Shown here in pieces: positions 1 to 5,967 of a stretch of 27,610 nucleotides of DNA. The notes under the pieces are model-generated. The model saw only the letters and a program-made list of their open reading frames with translations. It was not told the DNA's origin and searched no databases. Source of the DNA: a virus; IMG/VR virus record IMGVR_UViG_3300012009_000052, positions 1 to 27,610 of that record; one strand, 5' to 3'. A program made the translations under genes and the position numbers. The stretch's first letter is position 1, and each line of letters begins with the position of its first letter.

Positions 1-1
1 A

Positions 2-61
2 CCCATCTACATCGCCATGGCTATCCTCGTGGCGCTGTTGTGGTGGGGAGGGAGGAGATGA
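2..61 (+). CDS. C-terminal end of an upstream membrane protein (partial)
   Basis: The second reading frame is open from the window edge to TGA at 59-61. Its 19 visible residues are mostly hydrophobic (IYIAMAILVALLWW) and end in GGRR, as a C-terminal membrane helix with a basic cytoplasmic tail would. The stop overlaps the ATG of the next gene (ATGA), so the two are probably translationally coupled. The rest of the protein lies outside the window. A holin or other small membrane protein is possible, but nothing visible decides this. Confidence 0.5.
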   Translation, partial: PIYIAMAILVALLWWGGRR

Positions 62-516
62 GAGTACTCTCAATGCAGTCATGGGATTATGATCGGGGGA
101 TTGATCGGGTGCGCGATGTAGCCAGGGCAATGCCTGACGATGAATTCGTTATTGCAGGGAGGCCCAATGATACCTTGTTGTGGCCGGAGAATGCTCAAGT
201 GGTTGGAGTTATTAACCCGGCAGACATTTTGCCGGTTGCGGATGTTGTTCTACGGTTGACGAGGCGAAACGACCCGTGGGGGCGTGACATAGTTGAAGCT
301 CTGTCAATGGGTGTGCCTGTCGTGGCTACTGGGATATGGCAAGGGTATGTCCAGCATGGGGTCAACGGGTTTCTACTGGGAGAATATAACCTAGAGAAAA
401 CAATTCACTATGTCCAAAAGACGGAAGGATTGTCTTTTGTTCCAGACACCCGATTTCATGGTGCAGTAATCGCTAAACAAATCGAGGGTATTTATGAAAG
501 TCTTATATCTAACTAA
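58..516 (+). CDS. GT-B glycosyltransferase C-terminal (nucleotide-sugar) domain, free-standing
   Basis: This 152-residue protein looks like only the C-terminal Rossmann half of a GT4-type glycosyltransferase. It has an initial strand and helix (residues 1-20), EFVIAGRPND (29-38), and the signature stretch around DPWGRDIVEALSMGVPVVA (72-90) followed by GVNGFLL. That stretch corresponds to the family E-x7-E motif, with D72 in the first acidic position and E80 in the second; this half normally binds the nucleotide-sugar donor. No N-terminal acceptor domain precedes it, because the ATG overlaps the previous stop and follows a GGGAGG ribosome site. The next gene resembles the missing N-terminal half. 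A cell-surface or virion glycan role is inference. Confidence 0.72.
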   Translation: MRVLSMQSWDYDRGIDRVRDVARAMPDDEFVIAGRPNDTLLWPENAQVVGVINPADILPVADVVLRLTRRNDPWGRDIVEALSMGVPVVATGIWQGYVQHGVNGFLLGEYNLEKTIHYVQKTEGLSFVPDTRFHGAVIAKQIEGIYESLISN

Positions 517-949
517 AAAAGATCAAGGCGGGGGGTCGGCAAAGAGCTTGCAAGTGATGTTATCTTGGTCAACAATAGATCATGATACCCATGAGGTTTC
601 GTATTCATGGCGACCACACGAACGCAATAGCCTGTACACTCTCCTAATGTTTTTTGCGTCTCGCTGGTGGAGAGAGTTAAAAGCATTGCGAACAGCCGAG
701 CAAGGATATGATATTTTGCATATCAATCACGAAGGTTTAATTTGGTACGCCTTTGGAAGTGAGTTGAAAGTTGTGTGCCATATTCGTACAGACTGGCCCA
801 AGGGTGTATGGAGTTGGTTATTTAGGGTTTTGGTTGTGTCGTTGTCGGACGCGGTTATTAAAATATCACCGAACAGCTATCCACTGCCATTGGTTATAGT
901 AATACCTAATGCAGCGTTTGAGAGGGGAGGGGGAGATGAAAAAATATAA
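494..949 (+). CDS. GT-B glycosyltransferase N-terminal (acceptor) domain, free-standing
   Basis: This 151-residue protein resembles the N-terminal half of a GT4 enzyme. It has MKVLYLTKKDQGGGSAKSL with the glycine-rich loop after the first strand, a YDILHINHEG segment, VVCHIRTDWPKG, then LSDAVIKISPN and VIVIPNAAFE. In full-length enzymes the last element sits at the hinge into the second domain. The protein stops just there, and the second domain is encoded immediately upstream (58-516), so the normal order is reversed. The two genes overlap by 23 bp. The coding sequence is visibly more AT-rich than the head genes, which suggests separate acquisition. An unrelated Rossmann protein is a less likely alternative. 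Confidence 0.6.
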   Translation: MKVLYLTKKDQGGGSAKSLQVMLSWSTIDHDTHEVSYSWRPHERNSLYTLLMFFASRWWRELKALRTAEQGYDILHINHEGLIWYAFGSELKVVCHIRTDWPKGVWSWLFRVLVVSLSDAVIKISPNSYPLPLVIVIPNAAFERGGGDEKI

Positions 950-1202
950 GGCGACTTTCTCTTTGTATGGGAAAATGATTGAACCCGTTGAGGTAGACAA
1001 GGAAACAAGCAAAAGCGTTTGGATTGAAGGAAGGCGCTTAGCGAAAAGGTCGAGCTATGAGAATTATCTTGATTCGTTTGAGGAGGCGAAAGAGTGCTTG
1101 ATGGAGTATGCCGATGAGTTGAGCGTTGATGCCAGAAGACGCTTGCAGTATGCACGAGACGTTAGGGGCAAAGTAAAGGGATTGAAAGCGGAGGAGGGCT
1201 AG
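936..1202 (+). CDS. Hypothetical 88-residue protein
   Basis: I do not recognise this protein. It has a short beta-like N-terminus (KKYKATFSLYGKMIEP) followed by charged helices rich in Lys, Arg and Glu, and no cysteine pairs or membrane segment. The ATG at 936 is preferred over an in-frame ATG at 909 because a strong purine run (gaggggaggggg) lies directly upstream of 936, whereas 909 lies inside the previous gene with no ribosome site. It overlaps the preceding gene by 14 bp and its TAG abuts the next ATG. AT content is high, like its two upstream neighbours. Confidence 0.6.
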   Translation: MKKYKATFSLYGKMIEPVEVDKETSKSVWIEGRRLAKRSSYENYLDSFEEAKECLMEYADELSVDARRRLQYARDVRGKVKGLKAEEG

Positions 1203-1397
1203 ATGAAGAAAGTATTTAAGGGGTGGGTAGGGAAGGAATTGGAGTCGCGGCATCTTTTTGATTGGGCCAGAGAGGAGGATTCGGGTGTATATGTGCTGGA
1301 GCCATGGCATGTGATTCACAGGGATTATCCGCAGTCCTGGCATAAGCATTATTTGCCTGCCAAGCGAGTAATTATAACCGTGGAGGTAGAGGAATGA
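1203..1397 (+). CDS. Hypothetical 64-residue protein
   Basis: This is a small unknown protein starting directly after the previous stop, with a ggagg site at about 1191-1195. It is rich in Trp, His and Tyr (HVIHRDYPQSWHKHYLP) and ends in a beta-like stretch (RVIITVEVEE). It has no cysteines or membrane segment. Its TGA overlaps the ATG of the next gene, placing it in one run of translationally coupled small genes. No function can be assigned. Confidence 0.55.
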   Translation: MKKVFKGWVGKELESRHLFDWAREEDSGVYVLEPWHVIHRDYPQSWHKHYLPAKRVIITVEVEE

Positions 1398-1546
1398 ACA
1401 TCCGCTGTCCCAAGTCCGAAACCAGGGTGCCGGTGGGGTACTGCCGGGAGTCCTGCCTGAACCCGTGTGAGGAGTATTACAAAGTCATGGCCGACAGAGA
1501 GCGGGGGTACGATGCTGAGGGCGAACGAGAAAAAACTGGAGCGTGA
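1394..1546 (+). CDS. Small four-cysteine protein
   Basis: This 50-codon frame begins at an ATG overlapping the previous stop (ATGA). Cysteines fall at residues 5, 17, 21 and 25 (CPKSE..., YCRESCLNPC), a spacing that could bind one metal ion. The second half is charged and probably helical. Small phage proteins with one zinc knuckle are common, but this one cannot be placed in a named family. Coupling to its neighbours is the main reason to call it a gene. Confidence 0.5.
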   Translation: MNIRCPKSETRVPVGYCRESCLNPCEEYYKVMADRERGYDAEGEREKTGA

Positions 1547-1547
1547 G

Positions 1548-1721
1548 ATGAAACCCATAACGACAATTCTGGCGGTAATTCTGGCAATCGTGATAGTGCC
1601 CCTGATGTGGTTTGTGTTGGCAGTCCGCGCGATATGTTGCGGAAGGGGCCGACACGGGGCCTCATCGCCACGAGGATCGATCGAAACCCAAAACGAGTAC
1701 CATGCCAAGGAGGAGGGGTGA
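1548..1721 (+). CDS. Small single-pass membrane protein
   Basis: This 57-residue protein has one hydrophobic segment at residues 3-28 (ITTILAVILAIVIVPLMWFV...) followed by CCGRGR and a polar tail, which suggests a membrane helix with the tail in the cytoplasm. The ATG at 1548 is preferred to 1467 because it lies 2 nt after the previous stop, has a ggag site upstream and gives a protein beginning at the membrane helix. It ends 2 nt before the next gene. A lysis-related or superinfection role is possible but not shown. Confidence 0.5.
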   Translation: MKPITTILAVILAIVIVPLMWFVLAVRAICCGRGRHGASSPRGSIETQNEYHAKEEG

Positions 1722-1722
1722 A

Positions 1723-2097
1723 ATGCCGATTGACCAGCAAGAACTCGCGGATGCCATGGGATTCCGGGACATGGGGGAGGCCCTGCATTACCTATGCGGG
1801 GGCGAGAGAGGGGAGTGGAGCCAGGAGGCTGTGGCCGACATGCTGGGGGTGGCGAAACGCACAGTCGGCCTCTGGATGGGGCAGTGGGGTGTGCCGCCGC
1901 GGGGTAGGGTGAGTCCGGGGCGAAAGGATAAATACAAGGCCCATCTCAAGAGATTGGGCCATGAGTATGTCGCGGAGAGGACCAGCTCAGAGATTGCGGG
2001 GCGGGTGGGGTGCGCGAAGAGAACCGTCAATCATTACTTGCGGTTGTGGGGATGGAAGCCCCAGCGCACTCAGTTTATCTTGTTTCTTGCCGAATGA
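1723..2097 (+). CDS. Tandem helix-turn-helix DNA-binding protein
   Basis: This 124-residue protein carries two similar homeodomain-like HTH units. The first is at about residues 33-58 (SQEAVADMLGVAKRTVGLWM) and the second at about 87-112 (SSEIAGRVGCAKRTVNHYLR). Both share the A-KRTV recognition-helix pattern and end in W-G-(V/W), so the second unit looks like an internal duplication. The start follows an aaggaggagggg site 2 nt after the preceding stop. It is the last gene before the terminator at 2155-2200. A transcription regulator of this accessory operon is the simplest reading; a terminase-like or transposase DNA-binding domain cannot be excluded. Confidence 0.65.
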   Translation: MPIDQQELADAMGFRDMGEALHYLCGGERGEWSQEAVADMLGVAKRTVGLWMGQWGVPPRGRVSPGRKDKYKAHLKRLGHEYVAERTSSEIAGRVGCAKRTVNHYLRLWGWKPQRTQFILFLAE

Positions 2098-2154
2098 TGG
2101 GGGATGATATGAACCGTCAGCCACAGGTACGCCTAAACCGACCCTGCTTCTTCA

Positions 2155-2200
2155 ACGCCCGATTGCTCTGTAAGCCACGGAGCAAGTCCGGGCGTTTTTT
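2155..2200 (+). terminator. Rho-independent terminator
   Basis: ACGCCCG at 2155-2161 pairs with CGGGCGT at 2189-2195. An inner stem TTGCTC (2163-2168) pairs with GAGCAA (2180-2185). A run of six T follows (2195-2200). It closes the accessory operon that ends with the HTH gene. Confidence 0.82.
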
Positions 2201-2219
2201 ATGTCCGCTGCAGGGCAGG

Positions 2220-2501
2220 GTGTTCGGGGAGTTCCTGACGGCCCTGACCCAGTATTTCCTATCCAGCCCCTACAAGTCGCAATCGATGGTGCCGGGGGCT
2301 GGCTCAAACCCTGGGGGGCTGCTTCCTGGGCAGATCAAGTTTTTCGATATCGGCAAATGCATTGCCGTCGAGCATGAGCCGTTGGTATCGGAGTTTTGGC
2401 ACACGGGCAAGATCCCCGACCAGGCTACCTGTGAGGCATTGAGCGCATCCCTAGAGCGGTTCGATAAAGTGAGATTCGCGCATCGGTACGGGCAAGACTG
2501 A
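2220..2501 (+). CDS. Possible small protein of unknown function
   Basis: A GTG at 2220 just after the terminator opens a 93-codon frame with GC-rich third positions. The product starts with an amphipathic segment (FGEFLTALTQYFLSSPYK) and continues with mixed sequence (FFDIGKCIAVEHEP; ALSASLERFDKVRF). The same frame extends back through the terminator hairpin to 2010, which is unlikely to be translated. The ribosome site is poor (aggg directly before GTG), and no family is recognised. It may instead be a decayed gene or non-coding. Confidence 0.3.
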   Translation: MFGEFLTALTQYFLSSPYKSQSMVPGAGSNPGGLLPGQIKFFDIGKCIAVEHEPLVSEFWHTGKIPDQATCEALSASLERFDKVRFAHRYGQD

Positions 2502-2517
2502 GGTTGCGATATCAACA

Positions 2518-2739
2518 ATGAGGGGCAACGACCACGAGCGAGGGCGGCACCGGATAGAAGCTGCTGCCTTTCGTTTGTCCGACGACGCGCCAAGGATCAA
2601 ATCACCCATCAGGCCCTCCGCGGGGCTGCGGACCCCCCTGCAGGATTTACTCGCCCACAAGATCGAGACAATCGATAGCGCACGGCTTCGAGCCGGCGTA
2701 GGGGCCCTGTTCTCCATGGCGGGGATCCCGATACACTGA
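2518..2739 (+). CDS. Doubtful 73-residue frame
   Basis: An ATG frame with an Arg-rich N-terminus and a more protein-like C-terminus (LQDLLAHKIETIDSARL). It has no convincing ribosome site and overlaps competing minus-strand frames. It is listed because it is the only plus-strand candidate between 2502 and the terminator hairpins at 2753-2824. Without homologues it should be treated as uncertain. Confidence 0.2.
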   Translation: MRGNDHERGRHRIEAAAFRLSDDAPRIKSPIRPSAGLRTPLQDLLAHKIETIDSARLRAGVGALFSMAGIPIH

Positions 2740-2752
2740 ACGACCCAGGAGA

Positions 2753-2787
2753 GGGGCCGGCCTTGGCATGGATGCAGGGTCGGCCCC
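2753..2787 (+). other. GC-rich hairpin upstream of terminator
   Basis: GGGGCCG at 2753-2759 can pair with CGGCCCC at 2781-2787. No T run follows, but it sits five bases before the true terminator at 2792 and may belong to the same 3' end structure. Confidence 0.4.
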
Positions 2788-2791
2788 ATTG

Positions 2792-2824
2792 ACACCCGAG
2801 CCCATTGGACCCGGGTGTTTTTTT
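2792..2824 (+). terminator. Rho-independent terminator
   Basis: ACACCCG at 2792-2798 pairs with CGGGTGT at 2812-2818, followed by seven T (2818-2824). It separates the weakly coding interval from the packaging genes that start at 2851, so those genes need readthrough or a promoter I could not identify. Confidence 0.85.
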
Positions 2825-2850
2825 GTGGGCCAAGTAGCCGGAGCGACGAT

Positions 2851-2994
2851 TTGAGCCTCGACATCCTCACATTCAACGGCCCATGCCCCTCATGGTGGCC
2901 CGTAGGCACCACGATATGGGACCCAGCCATTCAGGTGGGCCTCGTGATGGGATTCGCGTTGCTGGCGGTATGGGTTTGGGGGAGCGCAGACTGA
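2851..2994 (+). CDS. Small single-pass membrane protein with TTG start
   Basis: A 47-residue protein starts at TTG, seven bases after a CGGAG site (2839-2843). The N-terminal half contains PCPSWWP. The C-terminal half is a membrane helix (about residues 26-43: AIQVGLVMGFALLAVWVW) ending in GSAD. Its TGA overlaps the ATG of the next gene by one base. It is the first gene after the terminator and heads the packaging operon. No function is recognised. Confidence 0.6.
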   Translation: MSLDILTFNGPCPSWWPVGTTIWDPAIQVGLVMGFALLAVWVWGSAD

Positions 2995-3116
2995 TGCCGG
3001 TCAAGAAGGTGGGAAACAAGTGGCAAATCGGGAGCGGGAAAGCCCGGTACGACAGTAGGGAGTCCGCCGAAAGGGCTTATCGTGCCTACCTGGCCCGGAA
3101 GCACAAGGGGAAGTGA
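2994..3116 (+). CDS. Small basic phage protein
   Basis: This 40-residue Lys/Arg-rich protein begins with PVKKVGNKWQIGSGKA and ends in a helix, AERAYRAYLARKHKGK. Short proteins with this layout (a K-W-x-I/V-G-x-G-K strand pair followed by a helix with A-x-x-A-Y-x-A-Y) occur in many tailed phages without known function. The internal ATG at 2994 is chosen over 2883 because it is coupled to the upstream stop, and because 2883 would overlap the membrane-protein gene in another frame. Confidence 0.68.
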   Translation: MPVKKVGNKWQIGSGKARYDSRESAERAYRAYLARKHKGK

Positions 3117-3117
3117 T

Positions 3118-3264
3118 ATGCCGGAAAAGCAAAAGAAGAAAAAGAAAACCCTCCAACCCCCCAAGCCGAAGAATCCCCCCAACCTGTGGGACCGGATGAA
3201 GCAGATCAGGGGGAAGAAGAAAACCTACTCCGACATCATGAAGGACCTGTTCCCTGATGGGTAA
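3118..3264 (+). CDS. Small lysine/proline-rich protein
   Basis: This 48-residue, very basic protein has a poly-lysine run near its start, then a Pro/Lys/Asn segment (LQPPKPKNPPNLW) and a helix ending KDLFPDG. The ATG lies one base after the preceding TGA. Its end overlaps the small terminase start by 8 bp. Its charge suggests nucleic acid contact, and a packaging accessory role is a guess from position only. Confidence 0.55.
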   Translation: MPEKQKKKKKTLQPPKPKNPPNLWDRMKQIRGKKKTYSDIMKDLFPDG

Positions 3265-3775
3265 GCGGAAGACATACGACTGGGAGGCCATCGAGAGAGA
3301 GTACAGGGCGGGGCAGTTGTCGATCTCTGAGATTGCCCGGCAGCATGGGTGTAGTCGGGGAGCGATACAAAAGAAGGCCAACCAGAGGCAGTGGACTCGC
3401 GACCTCTCCGAGAAGGTTCGCCGGGACATCAGGGCTCGCCTGGTGGCGGAAGAGGTGGCAGGCGGCACGTGCCACCCTGACCAAGCCGTTGAAGAGGCGG
3501 CCAAAAGGGGAATCCAGGTGGTGCGGGATCACCGGACCATCATTGGGAAGACGATCGGGTTGGCAAAAGGGCTTTTGGCGCGAATCGAAAACGAGGTCTT
3601 GCCATACAAAGAGCAGGCGGAGCTTTTCCGGACCATCTCACAGGGCCTGCACAAGGTCGTTCCTCTCGAACGCCAGGCTTTCAGTCTCGACGAACCCGAG
3701 GATGAAGGCAAGGAGCGTGTACTGAAGGTCATCTATGAAGAGGCCCGGACGGGCGAAGAGAAAGACCAAGACTGA
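3257..3775 (+). CDS. terS: Terminase small subunit
   Basis: The small terminase recognises viral DNA and hands it to the motor subunit. This 172-residue protein has an N-terminal HTH at about residues 22-46 (SISEIARQHGCSRGAIQKKA), preceded by YDWEAIEREYRAGQ. A central helical region (about 85-145), suited to ring oligomerisation, follows, and the C-terminus is acidic. Size, HTH position and a 41-bp overlap with the large terminase all fit. The ATG at 3257 lies inside the previous gene. The call rests on architecture and position. Confidence 0.85.
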   Translation: MGKRKTYDWEAIEREYRAGQLSISEIARQHGCSRGAIQKKANQRQWTRDLSEKVRRDIRARLVAEEVAGGTCHPDQAVEEAAKRGIQVVRDHRTIIGKTIGLAKGLLARIENEVLPYKEQAELFRTISQGLHKVVPLERQAFSLDEPEDEGKERVLKVIYEEARTGEEKDQD

Positions 3776-5024
3776 AGTCGAGATTCACCTACCCAAACCC
3801 CACGCCAGACAGAGAGAGTTCATCGATCACCCGGCGAAACGGAAGGTCATTCGGGCCGGCCGCCGCGGGGGGAAGACGGTGGGGATCTCGATTGCTTCGG
3901 TCGAGTGGTTCCTTGCTGGCCTGCGGGTCCTGTACGCCGCCCCTACGCAGGAGCAGGTGGGGCGGTTTTGGGCGACGACCAGTCGAGCCTTGGACGAGCC
4001 CATAAAGGAGGGCTGGTACCGGAAAAACGAGGTCGAGCACTTCATCGAGGTTCCGGGGACGGAGAACCGGCTGAAGGCCAAAACGGCCTGGAATGCGGAC
4101 TCCCTCCGCGGGGATTACGCCGATGTCCTCATCTTCGACGAGTGGCAGTTGGTGAACGAGGACGCCTGGGGGCTGGTGGGGGCCCCGATGCTCCTCGATA
4201 ACAACGGGAATGCGGTCTTCATCTACACACCCCCATCCCTGCGGAGCCGGTCGGTTTCAAAGGCGGACGATCCTCAGCACGCAGCGAAGCTCTTCAAGAA
4301 GGCCCGGGAGCTCCAAAGCGCGGGGTCAACCCGGTGGGCCGCGTTTCACTTCTCCTCCATGGACAACCCCTACCTCTCCCGGGAGGCCCTGGGGGAGATC
4401 ACGGGGGACATGACGGACCTCGCGTACCGGATGGAGATCCTCGCGGAGGACGTGGACGAGGCTCCTGGCGCCCTGTGGACCCGGAAGAGCATCGAGGACA
4501 ACCGCGTCACCATACCCCCTGGGGACTACAGCCGCATCGTGGTGGGGGTGGATCCCACGGTTTCCGAGGACGGGGACGAGTGCGGCATCGTGGTCGGTGG
4601 GCTGCACGAGGGCCATGGCTACACTTTGGCTGACGAGACCATGCAGGGTCGCCCCTTGGAGTGGGCTCGGGCGGCTGTCACGGCCTACCATAAGTTCCGA
4701 GCGGACCTCATCGTCGCGGAGAAGAACCAGGGCGGGGAGATGGTGGAGCTGACCATCCGCCAGGTGGACCCCGACGTACCGGTCAAGCTGGTGCATGCCA
4801 GCAGGGGGAAGCAGGCCCGGGCCGAGCCGATTTCAGCCAAAGCGGAGAAGGGCCTCATTCACCACGTCGGGGCCTTTTCGGCTCTCGAGGGCGAGTTGTG
4901 CCTGTGGGTTCCGGGGGACCCCTCCCCGAACCGGCTGGATGCGTTTGTCTGGACAATGACCGACTTACTCCTCCGGAACGTGCGGCTTGATGCGTCTGAG
5001 CGATATGCGGGGCTCTTCAAATGA
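3735..5024 (+). CDS. terL: Terminase large subunit (packaging ATPase/nuclease)
   Basis: This 429-residue motor protein drives DNA into the prohead and cuts it. The ATPase domain has Walker A at residues 40-48 (RAGRRGGKT), Walker B at 131-136 (VLIFDE) and a TPPS coupling motif at 165-168. The RNase H-like nuclease domain starts near 266, with likely metal ligands D273 (VVGVDP), E329 (LIVAEKNQGG) and D402 (NRLDAFVW). All expected motifs are intact and the length is normal. It overlaps terS upstream, and its stop overlaps the next ATG (ATGA). Confidence 0.96.
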   Translation: MKRPGRAKRKTKTEVEIHLPKPHARQREFIDHPAKRKVIRAGRRGGKTVGISIASVEWFLAGLRVLYAAPTQEQVGRFWATTSRALDEPIKEGWYRKNEVEHFIEVPGTENRLKAKTAWNADSLRGDYADVLIFDEWQLVNEDAWGLVGAPMLLDNNGNAVFIYTPPSLRSRSVSKADDPQHAAKLFKKARELQSAGSTRWAAFHFSSMDNPYLSREALGEITGDMTDLAYRMEILAEDVDEAPGALWTRKSIEDNRVTIPPGDYSRIVVGVDPTVSEDGDECGIVVGGLHEGHGYTLADETMQGRPLEWARAAVTAYHKFRADLIVAEKNQGGEMVELTIRQVDPDVPVKLVHASRGKQARAEPISAKAEKGLIHHVGAFSALEGELCLWVPGDPSPNRLDAFVWTMTDLLLRNVRLDASERYAGLFK

Positions 5025-5608
5025 TCGAGGTCCCCAAGGCAAGCGAGTGGATCCCGGAGAAGCGGCTTGTCCGATTCTACTTCAACCATCAGCCGGCAGC
5101 TGTCGCCAGGGTCTACGGCTCCATAGCCTGGCCGCTACCGGAGGGTGAGGGTGTGGCGCTTATCGCTGGCGAGACCCACCCCGGCAAGACCATTGTCGTT
5201 TGGGAGACGTTCCCGTTCAACACGATCCTGCCGGTGTTCAAGGGGGACGAGCAGTCCTACCAGGGCCTCGCAGAGTTCTTCGGGCGGTGCTGGACCCTGT
5301 ACCGATGCCGGACATTCTTTTGGGGGCGTGACCCTGCGGATGTCGTGAAGCACTACGCGCAACTGATTTATGCGGCCGAGACGATCCAGCCACCCCCTCA
5401 ACTGGTGGAGGTCAAACACTTCCGGGAAGAGGCCGCGGACGCACTGTTCGCTGAGGTGGCGGCAAGAGGCGGGGCCATGATCGATAAACACAACGATTTG
5501 CTCCGAAGCCACTTGGCGATGCAGGACGAACCGGAAAGGGCCCGGGGCTACCACGCCCTCCGGGTGCTTTTGATGGGGTTCTCTCGGATGCCGTATCGCG
5601 GCACTTAA
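5021..5608 (+). CDS. TerL-coupled protein of unknown function
   Basis: This 195-residue protein is coupled to terL by an ATGA overlap. It shows alternating strands and helices: RVYGSIAWP (30-38), GVALIAGETH (44-53), KTIVVWETF (56-64), a helix near 79-94 (YQGLAEFFGRCWTLYR) and RTFFWGRDPAD. This order resembles the beta-beta-beta-alpha-beta start of an RNase H-like fold, but the usual catalytic aspartate on the first strand is absent. Residues 50-57 (GETHPGKT) also match the bare Walker A pattern, although no Walker B is visible. Neither reading is secure. The coupling suggests a packaging accessory protein. Confidence 0.75.
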   Translation: MIEVPKASEWIPEKRLVRFYFNHQPAAVARVYGSIAWPLPEGEGVALIAGETHPGKTIVVWETFPFNTILPVFKGDEQSYQGLAEFFGRCWTLYRCRTFFWGRDPADVVKHYAQLIYAAETIQPPPQLVEVKHFREEAADALFAEVAARGGAMIDKHNDLLRSHLAMQDEPERARGYHALRVLLMGFSRMPYRGT

Positions 5609-5610
5609 CC

Positions 5611-5760
5611 AAACGAGTCTCATTTAAGGCATGTGGGCATACTGCCCTTGCCGATTTTAACGCTGCCATGAACCTCTCGGCTCGTGGCAGGGCGCTTGTC
5701 AACGCGCCGTACGCGGACAGCCGAATTTATCCGGCTGAACTGCAAGCCCCCGGCTTATAG
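5611..5760 (+). pseudogene. tnpB: 3' remnant of tnpB (IS200/IS605-type RNA-guided nuclease)
   Basis: A 49-codon frame ending at TAG 5758-5760 encodes the hallmark C-terminus of TnpB: the second half of the zinc finger (FKACGH) followed by ADFNAAMNLSARG. This corresponds to the family pattern CGH-x3-AD-x-NAA-x-N-(I/L)-x2-RG, which contains the last RuvC aspartate. The usual C-x2-C pair is reduced to one Cys, as if about two residues were lost. Nothing recognisable as the rest of TnpB lies upstream, because terL and its coupled gene occupy that sequence. The nuclease is therefore truncated and non-functional. The IS right-end hairpins downstream support the identification. Confidence 0.7.
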
Positions 5761-5776
5761 CCGGGCGGTAGTTGAC
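5700..5776 (+). ncRNA. Omega-RNA-like scaffold remnant
   Basis: TnpB guide RNAs are made from the element's right end, overlapping the tnpB 3' end, with the guide read from sequence just beyond the element. Two hairpins are visible: CAGCCG (5718-5723) with CGGCTG (5732-5737), and the perfect 7-bp stem 5749-5765. If the scaffold ends near 5776, the adjoining guide would begin TTAACAAAAATACAATATCG (5777-5796). Expression and use are unproven, because only part of the scaffold remains and no intact TnpB is seen. Confidence 0.42.
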
Positions 5777-5814
5777 TTAACAAAAATACAATATCGGCTC
5801 GAAGGAGAAAAACC

Positions 5815-5967
5815 ATGGGCGACGTACAGATGAAGAGGACCATTGAGGACGGGCGGAAGGCCATCTCCGCGCTGCAGGACCGGGTGGCCGAACTCGAGGA
5901 ACAGGTGGCCAAGGTCAACCGGAAGCTGGAGACAGAGCTCCCGACTCAGGTGAAGAAGGGGAAGTAA
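5815..5967 (+). CDS. Small coiled-coil protein before portal
   Basis: This 50-residue protein follows a clear gaaggag site (5801-5807). Residues 10-43 form a heptad-patterned helix (ISALQDRVAELEEQVAKVN) typical of a short coiled coil, with a basic C-terminal tail. Its TAA is immediately followed by the TTG start of the portal gene, and its last codons supply the portal's ribosome site (aagggg). It may assist portal or head assembly; that is inference from position. Confidence 0.65.
   Translation: MGDVQMKRTIEDGRKAISALQDRVAELEEQVAKVNRKLETELPTQVKKGK

Larger units (their letters stand above)
5611..5776 (+). mobile_element. Right-end fragment of an IS200/IS605-family element
   Basis: The fragment comprises the tnpB 3' end plus the element's right end. 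That end carries a subterminal hairpin, CCCGGCT (5749-5755) pairing with AGCCGGG (5759-5765) across a TAT loop, followed by CGGTAGTTGAC (5766-5776). This layout of a hairpin overlapping the tnpB stop and a GTAGTT-type terminus is familiar from the family. No left end or transposase gene is present in the window. The exact 3' boundary is uncertain by a few bases. Confidence 0.62.

Noticed and set aside
2285-2335. tRNA-like look on the minus strand (GGTGCCGGGGGCTGGCTCAA)
   Set aside because: The would-be T-arm lacks the normal C in the loop, and its stem does not pair; no anticodon or acceptor arm can be drawn.
2451-2930. Minus-strand frame (159 codons) in the weakly coding interval
   Set aside because: It runs through both terminator hairpins and the TTG-start membrane gene, and its product shows no protein-like pattern.
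2883-2993. Upstream extension of the small basic protein gene
   Set aside because: Another frame here encodes the membrane protein with a good ribosome site, whose stop is coupled to ATG 2994.
5772-5792. TTGACT and TACAAT resembling sigma-70 boxes
   Set aside because: They are only 9 bases apart, too close for a promoter, and TTGAC belongs to the insertion-element end.
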